The notes: generated by a model from the sequence alone, not told the origin. 64,000 nucleotides of DNA from Alisma plantago-aquatica (GCA_963693085.1 OY856413.1:542398879-542462878), one strand, 5' to 3'. Counted from the first letter of the stretch, positions 24,812 to 36,144 are shown. Numbers and translations are program-made.

Positions 24812-25104
24812 CAGCTAAGCATATATGTATGTGTACTAAATGGCACTACACATGCAGCTAGATGCATAATCCACTACATATATATGTATATAGTAACTGC
24901 TACCTTTCCCTACACACTAAATATATATAAAATGTATTAACTTCATGTTTTTGGAACATACTGACTATATATGTAATTGTAGTCATACATTTAGCTATAA
25001 TTATACTTATATTTAAATATGTAAGGACAATATCTAGCTACACTTCCGGATAAATATGACTTTGTAGCGAATGGATTATCTAACTACATATTTGAAAAAT
25101 ATAA

Positions 25105-25262
25105 TTAAAGGCTTTAGTTATATGAGCATATACTACAACTTGTATGTGTAAAGAAATATGTAGTTAAACCCTTTAGCTACAACATATGGGGTTTTTACTA
25201 CAATTTTTTTTATAGTTAAAGCCTTTAGCTACAAAAGATTGATGTTTTTAACCACAACTTTT
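25105..25262. repeat. Imperfect ~55-bp repeats with TTTAGCTACAA
   Basis: Three imperfect direct units, each with a form of AGTTAAAGCCTTTAGCTACAA followed by a TTTTTACTACAACTTTTTT-like stretch. The same array is in copy 2 (about 41723..41880). Such subterminal repeats are common near the ends of plant CACTA transposons, but I find no CACTA terminus nearby. Confidence 0.5.
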
Positions 25263-26599
25263 TTGCATAAGCCATAATCACACCACACCATAATGGTTTT
25301 CTAAAGAAGCAATAATTCACAGTAACCACTTGGTGAAGTTATCATAGTAGAAAAAGTGATGGGGTTATATTAACATGATATGATTTTTTCTCTGTAATAT
25401 TGCCTTATCTACTTATTACTATATTATGTTATTATAATCATAAACATTTTTAAAAAATATATACATTCACACTTATAACTAATCAATATGTGAATGTAAC
25501 TTGAGTTCTAGAACTTGAATTAGAGCTCTCAAAAATGAGTTCTATATAACTTATCACCTACATTAATAAAAATGAAAGTCTTATTGTAATGTATGTATAA
25601 GACTCCCAAGAATATAAAGTATTATGTTAAGTTGGTAATTTGTTTTAAATGATCAAGTATTTCATTTGGAGTTAAGTATGATGCTTGGTATTGTTGGTCA
25701 TATCTTATCTACTCCTCTTTCTTCATTCTCCATTATCAATTGCATTTGTGAAATTGAGTGAGAAGCTATTATTTGCGATGAAAATATCATTGCATTAGAA
25801 TAAGATTACAATCCTTTCATCTTTATTGGTCAATAAAGAAAGTTAGTAAATCCTATTCTATCAAACATGTATATTTCCAAATAATTTTTTGTTTAGCTAC
25901 TCAATTTCCTAAAACAATTCTCAATTGTAGATAGAATGATTATTGTTCAAAAACTTTGTTAAAAGATCAATATATAATTTATTCATAAAAAAGTTAGTTT
26001 GGGGATAAACAAATTGTCTAATTTTACCCCTCCATCAATTATGCAATTAGTAATTTTTTATTATATATGTAGGCTCATTGACATACCTAGGTCAATGAAA
26101 TTGTTGTATTGACTAAGATATAATATTCCATAGTTACTACACTTGACGCCAGAAAGTGGGATCATAGCTTGTAGGTAAAATAATATTTTCACTGGAAGGC
26201 CACCTTAGAGTAATAAAACAAAGAGCATGTGGCACAAAGAATAATTGAAAATATAAGTAAATTCAAATTGTAAATACGACTAAAATTTGTTCTTTTTGTA
26301 GACACATATGTTTTCTTCATACCTCTTAAGTCAAAAGTTTACTTTTAAGGGAATTCACATAGGGGAAGATACAAATTTCACACTTCATTTTTCACTTCAT
26401 AATCAGTAAATTTTAAACTAATCTTGCATATATGATTTGGGTGTGGTTTTGAAAATATTCCAAATATAGTTTTATATAATTTTGGAACATTTTTACTTTA
26501 TGTAATAAGTGACAAGAACTCTGACAAATTCATATGGATCAACATGGGCAAAATAACTCAGAACACATCGGTACAATCTTTTCGTTATTGCAATGCCAC

Positions 26600-26620
26600 T
26601 TTATTCAATGAGTATTTATT
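26600..26620 (-). terminator. Poly(A) signals of the secreted-peptide gene, copy 1
   Basis: Two AATAAA hexamers on the minus strand (26615..26620 and 26600..26605), about 95-115 bases after the stop codon. In copy 2 only the distal one (43218..43223) is intact. Confidence 0.45.
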
Positions 26621-26713
26621 GCATTTATCTATATAATAACATTATTTGGATACATGACAAAAACAATCTCTTAACACAAATTCAAAAATATCTATGAAAT
26701 TTTCTTTTGGACT

Positions 26714-26887
26714 TCAACAATGTGCTAGAGATGCGGCAATTTGACCCAATTTACGGCAAAATCCGCATATTGGAGGAGGTGGGGGGAAGAAATATGGATA
26801 ATGTGGAGGTACATTTCTTGCAAACACTAATGTTTTAGTTAGGAAAATTATGGCGAGAAGCAAAGTGGACATGAGAGTGGATTTCAT
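26714..26887 (-). CDS. Small predicted secreted peptide, 57 aa, copy 1
   Basis: An intronless 57-codon frame. Residues 1-23 form a classical signal peptide: MKST, then a hydrophobic core (LLLAIIFL), with a V-F-A cleavage motif at residues 21-23. The predicted mature peptide of 34 residues starts RNVPPHYPYFFPPPPP. It carries a run of five prolines, a CGFC motif and a basic RKLGQ segment, and ends AHC. Downstream are two AATAAA signals and upstream is a long (TA)n tract that could serve as TATA. The frame is also intact in copy 2, with a different C-terminus. I recognise no named family. Secretion is predicted from the sequence and function is unknown. Purifying selection is not shown, since the two copies are recent duplicates. 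Confidence 0.5.
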   Translation of the reverse strand: MKSTLMSTLLLAIIFLTKTLVFARNVPPHYPYFFPPPPPICGFCRKLGQIAASLAHC

Positions 26888-26969
26888 TTTTGTATTACCT
26901 CAAATATTAGAATCTAAAATCAAATATTGTGTTATGGTAATGTATCTTATCATGCAAACACATTGAACT

Positions 26970-26970
26970 A

Positions 26971-27003
<33 letters not shown>

Positions 27004-27032
27004 TATATGTATATATATATATATATATATAT
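26970..27032. repeat. (TA)n tract upstream of the peptide gene, copy 1
   Basis: About 63 bp of TA/TG-interrupted microsatellite, ending 83 bases upstream of the peptide start codon. Copy 2 has only about 16 bp here (43590..43604). It may contain the TATA element, so length could affect expression; that is inference. Confidence 0.8.
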
Positions 27033-28013
27033 TGTTGTACGGTAACCTTTCAGTTGCCGAAAATTAATACTCAAAACCGTTATTACAAGTTTTTGGGGCA
27101 TCACTGTTATACTTAAGGCGTTCACACAATCAGGATATTAAATAGAAGTAGTTTCATAAATAGATGCATTCAATACTTGATTTGAAACTATTCATATATA
27201 TTGAAACAACAGAAGTTACAAAAAATTGATGTATTTAGAATGATTAATATGACGAATGTGCATCCCATTCTGTTCCATTATCTGTTCAACTCCCTTTGTA
27301 AAGATCCTTATACATAGGCTACTATTGATATTATGGACAATAACAATTCAGATTTTTTCAACTCCATAATGGCATGTCCTTGGTTATTCTTGAGTGTATG
27401 GGAGCTTAAGCCTTCTAGTGTAAAACCTCAGTTCCACTTGGTCAACTTTGAAGGTAAGAACAATAAACCATAGTGTCAATCTATATGAACATCTCACCAC
27501 GTTAAGCATAAACAAAGAAAAAAAAACAAAAATCAAGTATAACCTATAGGCTTTAAGTGTTGAAGATTCAAAGAATCGTCATGCAACCAATTTGATATGG
27601 TTAACCTAATCACATTTTAAAAATGGCTTACACTCTAGCTGTGAGAAATCAGATTTTTCACAGTCTTTAAATGATTTGCTGGATTTATAGATTGAATGTT
27701 GTACTAAGATCCATTATTCTAAATAATAATAAAATGGTGGTCTTCGCATGGTTAATCTTTCCTTGGGAGTTGGGAGCCTTTGAGTGCACCTTCGATGGTG
27801 GTGGCTTCCTTGTCATGATGTAAATATCTTCATCTTCGATATACATTCAATGCTTAAATATTCTCTATCGGTTTCATAATTTATACATTAATCACTTCTT
27901 AGCAAGATTACATTAATTGATTTATTCATTATTTTTACATACATATATATGTTACTGTATAAACCTTCTTTATTATGCTTTTTTTTAAATAAAATTGGCG
28001 ATTCATTTTTCCT

Positions 28014-28090
28014 GTCCCCTGAGTTTGAACTCATGACCTCTTGGTCTTACATGAATCACTTTTACACTGGGGTGCCACTTCATTGGTTTT
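28014..28090 (-). mobile_element. tRNA-derived SINE head, copy 1
   Basis: On the minus strand an A-box-like GTGGCACCCCAGTG is followed about 35 bases later by a B-box-like GAGTTCAAACTC. The linking GACCAAGAGGTCATGAG is typical of plant tRNA-derived SINEs. No clear tail or target duplication is visible, so it is probably a fragment. It is older than the tandem duplication because copy 2 has it too. Confidence 0.55.
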
Positions 28091-29360
28091 TAATTATGCT
28101 TTTATAATTTAATGCTAAATACTTAAATCATAATTTAGTTACATATAAGCTTTGTCTTTATTGCACTAAATAAATCATGAAGACAACACTTAACCCGTTT
28201 CTTTCATTTTTTGTCGTATACGTCTCTTATTTTGCTTTCATATTTTAATCTTGTAATAAAGTGTGATTGCATTGTAAAAATATATTTTTTTAATTGTAAC
28301 ATCATACTCTTATTTCAATAATTTTCTTGTAATTATGTTAATATAATTTTTTGATAAAATTAGAAGAGCCATGGCATAAAATAACATAATATGTTTCTAA
28401 AAATGTGTACATGACATCAAAGTTGAAGTTTTTTTTGGGGGGGGGGGCGTGGCCCCCTAGCCCCTAAGGAGATCCACCCTACCAATAATAAACAACTATA
28501 TATTAATCAAAATGTAATGTGTCTCATATTTTATCGAAAAAATGATCTGGTCATGTATCATTAGTGGGAATCATATTCCTTGTTCCAATGTCACTGTTTC
28601 GGATGCATCTCAACCATGTACATTTAGAAGAAGAAGGAAGTAATCCCCAACTGTAGGTGAATGTATGGCCAAGATGTGTTTGACACACAACTGGAACATA
28701 ATGCAGTCATAGGGAATTTTCTTGGGCAAAAGATCTTGATGCAACTATGGAGTCCCTTAAAACTGTAAATATAAAGTTGTTTGGTGTAAAACAATGGATC
28801 TCAGGGGCATCACTAAAGTGAACTAAATGAACTATGTCTATTATATCAAATTGAAATACTTAAATTGTAAAATGTGTCCACCTTCACCTTGACGATTTTG
28901 GAAATTTTGAACTTCAGTACTTGCCTATGGATCTAAGACTTATGTAGTGGACCTTCTAAAAGTTTAAGTTATTCCTTCAAATCATTGTATTGATTGATGT
29001 GACATTGTTGTGATTAACATTCAATCATTATTTTAAGCTTAATTTAGAATTCCATTTATGATTTAATTCTCTTGGGTAATCATATTTGAAATAAAATCAT
29101 TTAACATATTATTATAGTGGGTAAATCCAGTTCAAGTTAAAAGTATTTAACACATTGTAAATATTTACATGGACATTGAAATTTAAGATGAAATCACAAA
29201 TCAACAAATCACTTGCAGTAAAGAGTTTCATGGGTGATATGGCTCATTATGAAAATCTATGATAATGAGTAGAGGTCAATCAACATTTGAGTTTTAAAAA
29301 TTGGGTTATTAAAATAACTGAATGGTCAGGGTATCAATTGAACCATCACATATACATGTC

Positions 29361-29361
<1 letters not shown>

Positions 29362-29422
<61 letters not shown>
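29362..29422. repeat. (TA)n microsatellite
   Basis: About 60 bp of nearly pure TA. Copy 2 has only about 13 bp at the same place (45933..45945). Confidence 0.9.
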
Positions 29423-30637
29423 TAAGAAAAATAAAATTTTGAAGAGTGGACATGGTGATATAGCCTCATAGACCACTTCGAGCCTCCTCTCAAGAAAATC
29501 CATGTTATAATAGAAATTTCCCTTATCATATATGATTTATCATATGTGGTCTTTTTATTGCACAATGTAGACTATAATAAACAATGTAATGTAACAAGAT
29601 TCATTTGTTATATATCTATTGTATCATCAGGAAATTCATTTTGAAATGGACAATATAACACAATCACATGGAATGATTTTAATAGTTTTTATTGAATAAT
29701 ACCTGACCATAATTAGAGTCTATGATTATTAAATCAATGACTATTACAATTGTAGTATAACATAAGTACAAACATATGATAATTTTGTTCTCATATTGTT
29801 TTCTATGAAAAATTATCAACTTATTAACTATATATAATCCTTGCCAATGTGTGGCCTTTTCATTCAGTATAATTTCGGAATCCTCTAAATGTGGTAAACA
29901 AAACAAAATTTATCCAATGCTAATCACGATATTAAAAGACACTTTTTTGTCAAAACCACCGCAGTTTCAGCCCAGCATGCACCTAAACATGAACAAGGTT
30001 AAATGAAGGTAACGAAAATTTGTTTCCAAATAGGACTATAATTTGGTTTTTAATGTGCCAAGGGGTATTGTACTCTGGGAGGGATATCCTGATCGATTCC
30101 CAAACATGGTCCAAACATGATGGTTTTTCCTTTATGATGTACTTAATTTTCTTCATCACTACTACCATGTCCATCGTAATGTCCTATTATGTCCACACTT
30201 CTCAATTCTCACATCTCATTTTATTTTAAATTTACTAATTTACTTCAGTTCACTTATATATCTATACAAATGCGTACAAAAAAACAATTAAAATCACTAG
30301 AATCAATATTAACTTGGGTTGCGGTTGATTTATTGTAAGAAATCACAAAAAAGTATGAACTTGATTATAACTTCTTGAAAGTTACATATGGATGACGATG
30401 GTGTTGTAAAGAGTATATATTTAGATAACTACACAACATTTTACACCACAAAATTGCACCAAACGGTTCTGTTGTAGATATGGTTCAATTTTTTTAATAT
30501 TGGAGTGGTGTGGTGCATTATCAAAAGAAAATAGTTAATTTATTTTGAAGGTATATAAATATATGTAGTACATTATTCTTATTGTATTATTTATTGTGTT
30601 TCTCATAGAGATATTAAATATCTATCATTTAATGATA

Positions 30638-31100
30638 TTTAATGTCTAGAGAAGTAGGAACTTCCATTCTTTTGTGATTATTAAACACGTAGGTTGTCAT
30701 CTTTTTATAATTTCTAAACATACATCTTCTGCAAGTACATGAAAATATTATCATTAATAATTTACTTTTATATATTTTTCTTTATAATAATGTGTATATT
30801 AACTAAATTATTGAGTCATACATATTATGGTGGTAGATAGGTGTTGTCATTTGTGGAATCAATTAATGCATAATTTGTAGACTTTCTTGACTTGTTTCAT
30901 TACAATCTCCAATAGAAACACGATTAACTAGGAAATAGGATAGAAAATTAAAGTGAGAATTTATTTTGTTATTATATATGAATTATTATTATTTGACTCA
31001 GACATACAACTACCAATAAAGACAAAATCAAGTTAAGGACAATAAAAAAGGTGAAAAAATAAAAAGTCATAAAAGAGAAAAAGAGTCAAGAAGAACTGAT
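30638..31100. repeat. Tandem unit copy 2, left part before the copia insertion
   Basis: Matches 4..466. It is broken at CTGAT (31096..31100), the left target duplication of the copia element, and resumes at 36878. Confidence 0.9.
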
Positions 31101-31851
31101 TGTTGATCGTATAAGGGTACAAACCACGATGAAAAGGCGTAAACATAAAAGAGTATGCCAGAGTATCACTGAGGCGTGCGAGATGCACTGTCCTTAAGAG
31201 TATCTCCGCGGTACTCGACGGCGAACGTCTGTGCAGTAGTCTCCTGCACGGTACTCTCCCAGGATCCAACAACGTGTATCGACGTGAAGCGTGCACACAC
31301 AGTCATGGCGACGGACGAAAGGTAAATGATCGTTCTTCCAGTGGGTAGACTGTAGGCGGAGGAGAAGAGAGGAAGAAGAAATGAGAGAAGTTTTTCATCT
31401 ATACCGAACGATAGCAGAAAACAAACATAAATAACTAGGAAATGAAGCGTGAAAGGATGTGTTCGGTTGCAAAACGTGGTGCGGTATGGAACTGCCAAAC
31501 GAACAGGTTCATTGCAGCGGCCCAGGTTAAAAAATGGTTCAATGAACCGAAGGGAAAAACCAAGCCGGGGCCACGCCCGCACAAGGGGCTCTGGGATGCC
31601 GGATTTGCACCCCCCCTACGCGGGGGATGCGACATGCGCCGACGCGCCCGATTAAAGGGTTTCCAGACTGGGCCGACCCAAACCCCATTGGCAAGGCCCA
31701 CCATGCGCATGCGTAGGGCCTATTCCCTTTCATTCCTCAATTGTACTATGGACAAGGGTCCATATATAAGGAGGAGGGAGGTCTCCAACACAAGCAATAT
31801 GAGACTAAACCTTTTGCCTTTTGGTTTGAAATACAGAAAAGAAGTATAATA
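31101..31851 (-). repeat. 3' LTR of the copia element, 751 bp
   Basis: Full-length LTR, TGTTGATCG to TATAATA on the plus strand, where the final CA has mutated to TA. It holds a TATA-like CCATATATAAGG near 31770. ORFs within it are not protein genes. Confidence 0.9.
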
Positions 31852-31866
31852 ATCCCCCAACTATTT
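31852..31866 (-). other. Polypurine tract of the copia element
   Basis: The minus strand reads AATAGTTGGGGGAT directly before the 3' LTR, a typical copia plus-strand primer. Confidence 0.65.
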
Positions 31867-32412
31867 CAAAACAAACAATATAAAAACTGAGTTGACCACT
31901 GGAAGAACTTAAACAAATGACATGCATAAGCTTTGGTAGAACTGAGTTCTTTGAACTAAAGCATAGAGTAGATGTACGTAATCTGTAGAAGATTGGTGGA
32001 ACTATGTTCTTGAACCAATTCCTCCTTTATCTGATTAGTAGTACATTACTCACATGACATTCATAAAATCAATTACCTTTCTTACGGATTGGTACCTTTA
32101 GGCCATGCGCCTACTGGGAAAATTCATGAATGCTCTAGAGATTTGCCCAAATCTCAGTAGGAGCGACCCCACTCCACACTCATATAGTTGGACTTTCATC
32201 AAGCATATATTGTAGTATATACACCACCATTAATGGCTATGAAATTCATTAAGAATTATATTCAACTGAATCACTATAAATTGTTATTTACATCATAAGA
32301 ATGAGATACAATTATTACAACAATTTGAGTCCTCTAGTGACTTAATTTTTCCCATTGAACCTTCTTCCCGGGACCACCGTTCATGAAGGTTGGGTGTCCA
32401 TCACTTCGACTT
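31867..32412 (-). other. Spacer between copia pol and the 3' LTR
   Basis: About 550 bp downstream of the RNase H stop. There is no ORF of note. Such 3' untranslated spacers are normal in copia elements. Confidence 0.6.
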
Positions 32413-34005
32413 CTAGTATGGGCATAGTCCCATTCTCTTCGATGTATCGCTCACTAGTCGTTGACTTAATGGCTTTGTCAAAGGATCGACCAAGTTTAAT
32501 TCTGACCTAACATAATCCATTGAGATTATGCTATCACATGCAATCTGCCTCACAATATTGTGACGTAGACGAATATGTCTACTTTTCCCATTATAAACTT
32601 TGTTTTTAGCTCTTGCTATGGTAGCTTTATTATCACAGTGTATAAACACTGGTGGAGAAGGTTTCTCCCAAATGGGAAGATCCATTAGAACATGTCTTAG
32701 CCATTCGGATTCAGTCCCAGCCTTTTCTAAGGCAATAAACTCAGATTCCATAGTGGAACGAGCTATACATGTTTGCTTGGAGGATTTCCAAGACACAACA
32801 CCTCCACCCATAGTGAAGATGTAACCACTTGTAGATTTCAATTCATCTGAATCAGAAATCCAATTGGAATCACAATATCCTTCTAGCACAGTTGGAGATC
32901 CACAAAAAATCAATCCATGATTAATTGTGCCTTTAAGGTATCTTAAAACCCTATGTAGAGCATCCCAATGATCCTTATTAGGATTTTGAGTATATCTACT
33001 TAATCTCCCCATTGCATATGCTAGATCTGGACGAGTACAGTTCATTAAGTACATCAGGCTTCCAATTACTTGTGCATATTTGACTTGTTGAACACTATTA
33101 CTTTTATTTCTCTTGAGATTGCAATTAGAATTAAAAGGTGTACTTACCGGCTTACAATCAAACATTGAAAACTTATTGAGAATTTTCTCAACATAGTGTT
33201 CTTGGGATAGCATGATGCAATCATCAATTTTAAGAAGTTTAATTCCTAAAATTACATCTGCCTCACCCATATCTTTCATGTCAAATTTAGAAGCCAAGAA
33301 GCCTTTTGTACTATTTATTATATCAATATTAGTGCCAAAAATAAGCATGTCATCTACATAGAGACATATTATAACACAGCCTTGGTTATCGACTTTAGAA
33401 TATATACATTTGTCTCCTTCATTTATATGGAATCCATATGATACAACGACCTTATCAAATTTCTCATGCCACTGTTTAGGTGCTTGTTTCAAACCATAGA
33501 GAGATTCGATTAGTCTGCATACCATATGTTCTTTTCCCGAAACTACATACCCTTCAGGTTGATCCATATAAATTTCCTCATCTAAATCTCCATTCAAGAA
33601 AGCAGTTTTAACATCCATTTGGTGTATAATTAATTTCTTAATAGATGCCAAAGCAATTAAAATCCTAATTGAAGAGATTCTAGTAACAGGAGCAAAGGTA
33701 TCAAAATAGTCAATATCCTTTTGTTGTTTATATCCCTTGGCAACCAAACGAGCTTTGTATTTATCTACAGTCCCATCTGTTTTCAATTTTCTTTTAAATA
33801 TCCATTTACATCCTATGGGTTTAATACCTGGTGGAAGATCCACTAATTCCCATGTATGATTAGATAATATAGATTCAATCTCACTATTAATTGCTTCCTT
33901 CCTTAAAGAGGAATCAGTTGAATTAATAGCTTCATTGTAAGATTGAGGATCATTATCCACTATAAAGGAATAGAAATCATCACCAAGATTCTTTTCCTTC
34001 CTCAT
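32413..34005 (-). pseudogene. Copia reverse transcriptase and RNase H, open 530 codons
   Basis: The best-preserved coding part of the window. RT starts near [20 protein letters not shown], continues with [16 protein letters not shown] and [20 protein letters not shown], then [15 protein letters not shown]. The catalytic box is [13 protein letters not shown] with both aspartates. RNase H shows [36 protein letters not shown] and the final [11 protein letters not shown]. The frame is uninterrupted, so decay is recent or light here. In a working element it would be the C-terminal part of one gag-pol polyprotein. It is not independently expressed because stops and frameshifts lie upstream (about 34020..34280), hence the pseudogene call. 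Confidence 0.92.
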
Positions 34006-34283
34006 CCTAGTGGATCTTCTAGGTTCTATATCATCCGGTTATAAAACATCATTAGAATTGGATGTACTTGGGATATTCTCTAAAATTTCATTTGAAGGAT
34101 TAGCTAAGTTTTCTAAGGGAGTTTTCATAGGAAAAATATGCTCAAAAATTCAACATTTTTAGATTCAACAATAGTATTAGGTTCTACAATATTGTTGCCA
34201 CTTCTAATAACCAAGAATCTATATGCAGCACTATTCTGAGCATAACCTATAAAAACACCATCTAGGGTTCTAGATCCCAATTT
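34006..34283 (-). pseudogene. Copia integrase C-terminus and linker, broken
   Basis: Translation in shifting frames gives KLGSRTLDGVFIGY and RSGNNIVEPN, the usual link between integrase and RT. A stop follows the TEPKK end of the integrase frame. A further stop falls near 34040 and a frameshift near 34140. Confidence 0.7.
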
Positions 34284-34964
34284 TCATTTCTTAGGCTCAG
34301 TTAATAAGACTTTAGCTAGACACCCCCACACTTTGAGGTATTTCAAATCAGGAGGATATCCTTTCCATAATTCATATGGTGTCTTATTTGTCTTCCTACT
34401 AGGGATGCGATTTTGAAGAAAACAAGATGACAAAATCACTTCCCCCCACAAGTTGTTGGGTGCTCCTGAATTGATTAAAATAGAATTCATCATCTCCTTT
34501 AGAGTTCTATTTTTACATTCAGCAATTCCATTTGATTGAGGTGAATATGGAGGTGTGTATTCATGTATAATACCATGGTTCACGCAAAATTCATTAAAGG
34601 GAGAACAATCATATTCACCACCCCTATCTGAGCGAAGACATTTTATTTTCTTATTGAGTTGATTTTCTACTTCTGTTTTATAATTAAAAAACATTCCAAA
34701 GGCTTCATCCTTTAAATGTAGTACATATAATTTTGTATATCGTGAGAAATCATCTACAAAAATAATGTAGAAACATTTCCCACCTTTAGATAGATTTCCT
34801 TTTAAATATCCAAGATCAGTGTGAATTAAATCGAGCAATTCAGAATTTCTATGTGAAAATTGAGGACACAGTTTCTTGGTAGATTTAGTTTCAGCACATA
34901 TTTGACATTTATTATTTAAATTAACAACACCATCAATATCCTTTAGTAAACCTAAAGTTTTCAT
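34284..34964 (-). pseudogene. Copia integrase core, 226 codons open
   Basis: The zinc-finger cysteines read NKCQICAETK near the start. Their histidine partners (HSRLGHVN) lie in the preceding frame, after a one-base frameshift at about 34970. The catalytic core shows LIHTDLGYLKG with the first aspartate, FVDDFSRYTKLY, then CLRSDRGGEYDCSPF with the second, and NGIAECKNRTLKEM with the final glutamate. The end WGCLAKVLLTEPKK is followed by a stop. It is recognisable throughout, but no continuous product can form. Confidence 0.9.
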
Positions 34965-35700
34965 GTGTTGTAAATATTTAAATTAACATGTCCTAATCTA
35001 CTGTGCCATACATCAAAAGAATCAACGATATAAGCAGAAGGACTTATTTCATTAGCATAAGAGTTTGGTACATTCAACAGAAAGAGACCATTTGAGCAGT
35101 AACCCATGCCTAAGTAGTCCTCAGACTTGGTGAGAATGACCTTGTTTGATTCAACAAACACTTTAACCCCAAACTTAACAAGTTGAGAAACAGAAATTAA
35201 ATTAACACAGATATCTGGGACAAACAATACATCTTTGATCAGCAAAATTTTTCCAGAAGTCATCTTGATCATGACATTGCCCTTTCCGGTCACAGGAGAA
35301 GCAGTTGAGTTGCCCATGACAACCCGATGTTCCTCCTATCCTACTTCAATGTAGGTCACAAAGGCATCTCTGTTGCCACTGATGTGGCGACTAGCCCCCG
35401 AGTCAATGATCCAATCATTCTGGTGGAATGATCCTATGCTGACAATGCTGACAAATGCCACAAATACGTCCTCAGTAACAAGGTTGGTTGAAGGTTCCTT
35501 CGAATCCACCGCTTGTTTCTTCCTATGCCTGCATTTAGGAGAAGTATGACCAGGTTTTCCACAAACATAGAAAAAAACATTCCTTTTATTAATATATTTG
35601 TTTCCTTTATATTTATTCTTATTTCCTTTCCCTTTCTTATTTTTTCACTTATTTTTAGACTGATCAGTAGAAACTTTATTTTCTTTAACTTCATTATTAA
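34961..35700 (-). pseudogene. Copia gag C-terminus, protease and GAG-pre-integrase
   Basis: A CCHC knuckle, (F)YVCGKPGHTSPKC near 35560, has lost its first cysteine. The protease active site is WIIDSGASRHISG (about 35415). A stop at about 35340 precedes the open frame 35317..34961, which holds the rest of the protease and the pre-integrase segment SFDVWHSRLGHVN. A poly-lysine/isoleucine stretch (35580..35700) corresponds to the basic linker upstream of the knuckle. Confidence 0.85.
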
Positions 35701-36074
35701 CAAAGTTAGCAGTACATGACAACTCTTTATTTAGTTCGGATTTTTCTCTAGTACGATTTTGATCTTCAACTCGGATATGTATTATTACATCATCCAGTGA
35801 CATTGTCTTTCTCTTGTTCTTTAAATTGTTCTTGTAATGTTTCTAAGAATCAGGCAATTTTTCAATTAAAGAACCCACAACGAAAGACTCAGGAAGATCA
35901 ATTTTTTCATTTTTCAAATCATCAAGTAAAAATATGAAATTCATGAATTTGAGTTGTTATATCTTTATCTTCAGTCATATGAAAATTTAGAAAATTCACA
36001 ATAGTAAATTTTTGGGTAGAAGCCTCTTCCAGAATATATTTTTTATTTAGACTTTCCCAAATTTTGGATGCAAT
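35701..36074 (-). pseudogene. Copia gag, middle part, frameshifted
   Basis: Reading leftward from 36074 gives KIASKIWESLNKKYILEEA and later HMTEDKDITTQIHEF, then DLPESFVVGSLIEKLPDS, typical copia gag (UBN2-like). A frameshift falls near 35940 and a stop near 35845. The telomeric tract replaces the codons just upstream. Confidence 0.8.
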
Positions 36075-36144
36075 TTTAGGGTTTAGGGTTTAGGGTTTAG
36101 GGTTTAGGGTTTAGGGTTTAGGGTTTAGGGTTTAGGGTTTAGGG
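36075..36144. repeat. Interstitial telomeric repeat, (TTTAGGG)10
   Basis: Exactly 70 bases, ten perfect copies of the plant telomere heptamer. On the minus strand it reads CCCTAAA and lies inside gag, between LSTLSNQL and KIASKIW. It replaces about eight or nine codons and shifts the frame. The lack of any degenerate unit suggests recent acquisition. Confidence 0.97.

Larger units (their letters stand above)
20985..30637. repeat. Tandem unit copy 1, right part
   Basis: Matches 38132..47163 along its length. Contents: an initial 130 bp (20990..21116) with a relative at 25266..25400; a truncated copia LTR; unassigned AT-rich DNA with an exon-like segment and a long ORF (21656..24290); a MITE; TTTAGCTACAA repeats; then 25400..26700 without features. 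After that come the secreted-peptide gene, a SINE head at 28014 and a G-run hairpin at about 28436 (GGGGGCGTGGCCCCC). The section 28500..30637 shows only short ORFs, one pair at 29983..30229 being shared by both copies. Confidence 0.85.

Noticed and set aside
27320..27470. 46-codon ORF ending at a GGTAAG splice-like site (WLFLSVWELKPSS), also near 43910
   Set aside because: Conserved in both copies but no longer than neutral recent duplicates would be, and no downstream exon is evident.
28021..28080. Possible functional tRNA gene
   Set aside because: A and B boxes are present, but the arms cannot form a full cloverleaf and the acceptor stem is missing. It fits a SINE head.
29983..30229. ORF pair shared by copies (also 46491..46752), with a faint echo (WEGYPDRFPN) of phosphoribosyl-pyrophosphate synthetase
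   Set aside because: The similarity is a few residues in one frame and does not extend. Chance is more likely.
31442..31849. 135-codon ORF in the copia LTR
   Set aside because: It overlaps ORFs on both strands in a GC-rich LTR and is disrupted in the other LTR by deletions. It is not a gene.
36075..36144. Chromosome end or subtelomere
   Set aside because: Only ten repeats, flanked on both sides by the same copia gag gene. It is interstitial.
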